Shown piece by piece: positions 55,701 to 61,700 of a DNA stretch of 64,000 nucleotides (positions are counted from its first letter, which is position 1; every line of letters starts with the position of its first letter). A program made the translations under genes and the position numbers. The notes under the pieces are model-generated. The model was not told the DNA's origin. It made no database searches and saw only the letters and a list, made by a program, of their open reading frames with translations. This DNA comes from Phoronis australis (taxonomy: Eukaryota; Phoronida; Phoronidae), in the NCBI GenBank assembly GCA_002633005.1, contig NMRA01000032.1, positions 1,023,692-1,087,691 of the forward strand, in the 5' to 3' direction.

Positions 55701-58700
55701 TAGGGTTTTGATAGAAAGTGCTTGGTGAGGACTAAAATCTTAAGCAGGCTAAATGTGATAACTATTAACATGGCAGGTTAATTATCATTTGCAATGGTAA
55801 CAATGAAGAACAAACAGTATAGCTCTACCAACAATGTTGGCTTCTACATTGTTGTTATTTAAGAGTTACTGCTTTGGAAATTTCTACAATCGGAAGTCAC
55901 TATTACCTGTTATTAAATGAACAAATTTCAACCACAGTTGAGAATACTTGATACTGTCTCGCCAGTCTCTGTTTAACATGGGTGCAGTAAGAAGGATAAT
56001 GTGAAGAAATAATTTGTAACAATGAAGACATCTCTCGTTTTATTTGCACCACATGTAGACGTCAGTTTTGATTTCATTATAAATACTTGCACTGTATTTT
56101 CAGGAGCTGCATCAGAGGTCAGAGGCTTCGGTTCAAGACCACCAACAGTTCCAAGATACATACCAAGCTACTGTAGACTGGCTGGTCTTACTCAAGGATA
56201 GGCTAACCATTACCTCTGACCCCTCAGGCGACCGTCATGCAGTGCAGAACAGATTGGACAGAATTAAAGTGAGTGCTTTAAACAAATGATGGAAATGTCA
56301 AGTTGGAGGGTACTGGACTTGGAATCCTTGTCTTTAAGATTTCATCTCTTTTGCTTTTGATTTTACTCTTATTTGATTTCCTCTTTCCTCGTTCTTATCT
56401 TTCTATCACACAAGCTTATTTATTTGTGGAACGATATATCACCTAGAAAATTTTCCTATCATTGGTAATTCCAAGCACTGAGGGGATTGCTTGTGATATG
56501 TTCTAGTTGTAGCTAAGAGTATCTGCTGCAAATGTGAAATGTGGGTGAAGTATTTGGTTGCAGTCTGCATTTGATAGTGTTTAAACTGTCAACAAAGGTA
56601 TTGCTTAGTTTTTCAGTTGAGAAGCGGTTCCATCGATGGATTGAACATTTAGTAAAATGATTGTTTTCTCCTGTTGCAGGACCTGGTGCAAAATAAACCA
56701 GAGGGAGACAAGAAGTTGGCTAACTGCCAGACTCTAGCTGACAAAGCAATGGTCAGTACAGCGCCACCCGGTAAACAAACGATAAATCGCGACATGGAAC
56801 ACTTGCGGTCAGACTGGAGTGAGTGCATGGGTCATATGATCAGTTGCCAGGAGCGCCTGGACACGTGCTTGAACCAGTGGAAGAGATACGAAGAGAACCA
56901 TGGGACACTGTCGCAATGGGTGAGAGAGATGGAACGCAACGTCAAGGATTTCCCGCTCAGATCGACGTTGGAGGAGAAACAAGAGCAGTTGCAGAGATAC
57001 AAGGTATGATTGGTCTGTTCAAGTGCAGGAATTGTATTGTATTGTATTATTGTATCGTATTGTATTATTGTATTGTATTGTCTTTTGGTTGGTTAGTAAT
57101 CAAGTAGGTGTGGGGGAGTGTAAAATCTGGGGTGCGTTCCGTAGATGTGAGAAACTGATCTTCAAAATGTAGGCCACTCAAAATCACGTGACTTAAAGAC
57201 GAGTGTTTCACGAGCATGCTCAGTGACATACCCCAGCAAAATGGCGATCTCTGAAGTGATTGGCCGGCAAGGTTGGAATCATGGTATAGAATATACTGTT
57301 TCCATACCATAAGCAAACATTTCATACGACATGTGCTTTGCGAGTGTCTTGGGTCTGCGGAACGCAACTTTGTTGGTTGTGTGTCTAGAGTGCAATGGTT
57401 GTAAAAACAGGAGGTTGTATGTATGGATTCACTTGAGGTCAAGAATTAGGTCAGTTGGTGGGTTCACAGCTGTGTTGGATTTAATGCAACAATAGCATTC
57501 TGTAGTCTGTAACAAAAAGTAAAAGAGCATTTTGTTAATATCTTGTTTTTTATTTTCCGTAATTTATGAGCAGCAGGTGAAGTAAATATAAACACGTCTC
57601 ATGATGTTGTTTCAATCTAGGATTTTGAGCAGGATCTGATCACCAAACAGGAAGAGGTTTTACATGTAGGAAGTAAAGAAGATGTAAGAATTGCATGCTG
57701 GGTATTGTTGCATGCTATGTGGGCACGACTGTAATTTTTCCAGTCCATTGATAAAGCTCAACATCTGGTGGTGGTCTGAATGTTTTGTCTGCAATTTGCA
57801 TACTTTAGCATGCAATGTTTGCAATCCTTTGATAAATGTCAATACATATCAACATCTGGTGGTGGTCTGAATGATGTTTCTGCAATGTGCATACTTTAGT
57901 ATTCAATTCTATTAGTTCTTAATAACAGCTGCTTGCTTTTATGTGCCGAAAACATTTACTGCCACCTGGTGGCCATCGTAACTCATAGTGATTTTAGCCT
58001 CACTAGTGGTTGTTTTGTTGCTACTTGTTTCAAGCCGAGTGTTTCTGCCCAGTTTATTAAGCTACAATCTACTGATTGATTAGAGCAATAGAATTCTGTC
58101 ATCAACAGCTTAATATTGTTGATGGTATATACGTGTTTTCTGAGGGAAAGGTGTGACTTTCTTAACAGTTGACTTTGAGTTTACATGGTCAATGCCTGAT
58201 TGTATCGCATGAATTCTAAATAGATGTAGAAAACACAGATTAAGTGGATCTTCGTCTTGTAGATTTTATATCAAATTCTTAAAGATGGAGTATTTATTTG
58301 TAAGAATAGGTGCACTCCTTGATATTCAACACTGCATGAACAGTACTTTGGGGCATTTGCAACTGCCTACCAGTTCTGCATGTCTTATGTTTTTGTGGTG
58401 CACTTTTCAACATGAACATGACAATTTGGTAATGACTTCTTTTTACGTGATTGTGAATATTCTCCTTTCGTCTTCTGATAAGTGAGTGCATCACTTCTAC
58501 GGTGATCATAAAAATCCATCCACACGGGCTTATAAGTCAGTTTACAATAACTGTTACATTACATTTGCTAGCATATAAAAAACATTGCATTACATTATAT
58601 TTTTTGTACAGTAAATCTTCTATCACTTACTTAGTGCACTATATCGCCCGGACTTGTTAAAGTCTTTTTTGTCGTATTTCTCCTCAAAAATTAACATTGA

Positions 58701-61700
58701 AAATTGTTTGGTCTGTTACTAACACTATTTTGTACTGTGTAGATTTCATAACCCACAGTGTGGTAAAGTTTCCTTTGTTTCCAGCAAGGTTATTGGGAAT
58801 AGTCGGATATAATGTGCCTGTATTTTGAGAACCAGTTTGATGCTTGTTGTTCAGAGAAAACTGGTTCTCAAAATTTGGGCATATTATATCCGACCATTAC
58901 CAGGTTATCAGCCTTTGAGAAATTGAAAAACAGCAATTTTGACAGTTATTTTTGTGCGAAACAAGTGTCAAACTCTTATATTAAAAAACCCATACAGTTG
59001 GTTTTGCGTTTAACTTTGTTATCTTGTTATTAATCTCTGCTGTAAAACTACAGGAACTGCTTCGTTCCATTCGTGATGAAGAAGATGCAGTGGACGACTT
59101 CTCTGACCAGGCTCAGACCCTGGCCCAGTCCACATCAGAGACTAGGGTGCAAACTTACGTATCACAACTCACCTCCAGATATCAGGCCTTGCTGGGCACT
59201 GTCAAGGTAAGGGAACACTGTATGAGTTCTATCGTACAGAAATCTTGTTACAATTTATATATCCAAGCATATTCGTATGTTTTAAAAAGTTTGTGGGCTA
59301 CCAGGTGCTCTTTAGCCTCGGTAGGGGTTGTGGTAGGAGTATATATTCAGCATTTGAGTGTCTGTGATATTTCTTAAATAGTTTAATGTAATCTGTTTGT
59401 GGTACGTGGGATTAATTGAGAGATTGATGCTCTGACATCTGGTGCTGTTTTTGAGGAATTTTGTTTTAAGATTGAACGATAGAAACATCTCCTCTCTGGG
59501 CAACCTTACAGTAATTAGCTGGCACATTGCATGGCCACTCTTCATGTGTTTAATTGCAGTCTATAGTCAAGGTGCTTATTAAGATTAATGACTGGATCAT
59601 TTAAGACATTGCCTGTTTGTGCCGTGCTCACTCAAGAGAACTGGCATCATCAGTTTATTATCTCTTTTCAAATTCAATTTTTCAGGAAATTCTGAAGAAA
59701 TGTGAGCAAAATGTCGCTGATCACATGCTGTACCAACACACAAGAGATAACTGTTCTGATTGGTTGAAATCGACCAATGACAAGTTCCTCAAGTGTTCTG
59801 ATGCTACTGGGAGCAAAGATGAAATTTTGTTCAAGTCTCAAAAACTGCAGGTATGACATTTTCATCTGCAACTGGTAATTTCTGTTTTGGATTTCAGTTC
59901 AGTTAACAACTTCTTTGAACTATATGATGTGTTTGTTGATTTTAAAATTCCTTAATTGAAATATCTGTAGAATCATTCTGTAATCTCTGTTGTATGACTT
60001 TGTTCAATAACTACTTAAATGACTAGTTGGATGCAGTTATGGACTTGTGGCACAGCAGTGAGGTCTAGCTTTTCAACTGAAAGTAACGTGGATTGATTCC
60101 TGGCACGGACATTCCTATTCCTGCTGAATAATATCATGATGTATTGGCTCTTGTAACACATACAATATGAATACTAGTATTATGTATTGGCTCTTGTAAT
60201 ACATGCGATATGAATACTAGTATTATGTATTGGCTCTTGTAATACATGCAATATGAATACTAGTATTATGTATTGGCTCTTGTAATACATGCAATATGAA
60301 TACTAGTATTATGTATTGGCTCTTGTAACACATACAATATGAATACTAGTATAAAAGGAAATCTATTGCTTCAGGAACTTCTTCAAGATCGTGAAACTGG
60401 GCAGCCTAAATTGGCACAGACCACAGAAGCAGGTGAGAAACTCTACCCCAACACGACATCGGAAGGTCGTGAGGTCGTCCGCCAAGAGATCCGCTCACTC
60501 AAGTCTCAGTGGGACGCACTATTTGACGGAGTCACGGGGGCGCAGAGGACGTTCGAGAACACTCTGATACAGTATAGCAACTTTGACGATAGCATCAAAC
60601 AACTGGACCAGTGGTTGCAGAGGCGGGAGACGGAACTTGAAGGTGACCTTGAACTGAGGTCGACTCTGGAAGAGAAGAAGACACAGCTGCAATCACACAA
60701 GGTATGGTTCTGCTGGAGTTGTCAAGTCCAAAATCAAATCCTACTGGCTTTCTACTTTCACAAAGTGTTTACTTTTTCTGAATATACACTGCTGCTTATA
60801 CTTGTATCATGAACAAAAATACAATACATGTACAATCCTCACAAACATGCACACGAGGAAGTGGTGACACATTTCATTTGATTTCAGAGTTTTATTTTTT
60901 GCAGCTTTTGCACTTCGAACTGAATCTAGCATTAAGATGGTTTTTATGGATGAAACTTTGTGTCATGATATGTATAGCTTGTTATTTGTCGTTTTACGGT
61001 TGTAAAATATGCTTGTTGCTGATTGCAGAACACCCTACAAGATGTGTTATCTTACCAACGTGTCCTGGATAATCTGTGTGACAAGGCCCAGTCATTATCC
61101 TCGGCCAGTCAAGACCAACACGTGAGAGAGCTAACCAACAGGGGGACTCAGCGTTATCAGCTGATCTGTGAACAGGCTAAGGTATGACTTAGTTACCATG
61201 TTGCTGGTGACAGATGATTTGTTGTAATCTTATGGAACAAAAATGTGTGTGGAGGGGGAGGGGAGAATCACGGTATGATTTATGAGCAGTGTTAAGCGTG
61301 ACGGTTTTATAGCCGTAGTAATGACTTTCGGTTGCCCTTCCTTTCACTACCCCTATTACATGGTAAGGTTGGACTCAATCCATCATTTTTATATGGTCAG
61401 TTCTAAATGTAGGTACAATAAATGAATAGTTTGCTCAGCTTTAGCAAAAAGTCACTAGCATTACATCATTTTCGCTGACTTTATTCAGTGGTACTGACGT
61501 CTGCTGTTTGTTATAATTACACTATCTTCCTCTGCACAAAAGACAAATAGGCAAGTTCATGAAAATGTTTTTAGATTTTTTTGTTGTAATCTTGAAAATT
61601 GTTCACTCGCACACAAATAGTGTTGAATTACTTGTTGTGTTCACTCGGGTAAAAGTTTTTGGCAAACATTTTGCGAAAAAATCCGCATGACACACTTTCG

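Larger units (their letters stand above)
57004..59053 (+). other. Intron between exons 53 and 54 (2.05 kb)
   Basis: Long for this part of the gene. It contains a TATTG microsatellite (57032-57083), a TIR-bounded element (57129-57368), an exon-like relic (57621-57683), a tandem repeat (57742-57905) and a palindromic element (58797-58901). Confidence 0.8.

Noticed and set aside
57065-57442. 125-codon minus-strand open frame
   Set aside because: Overlaps the microsatellite and the TIR-bounded element; best explained as non-coding.
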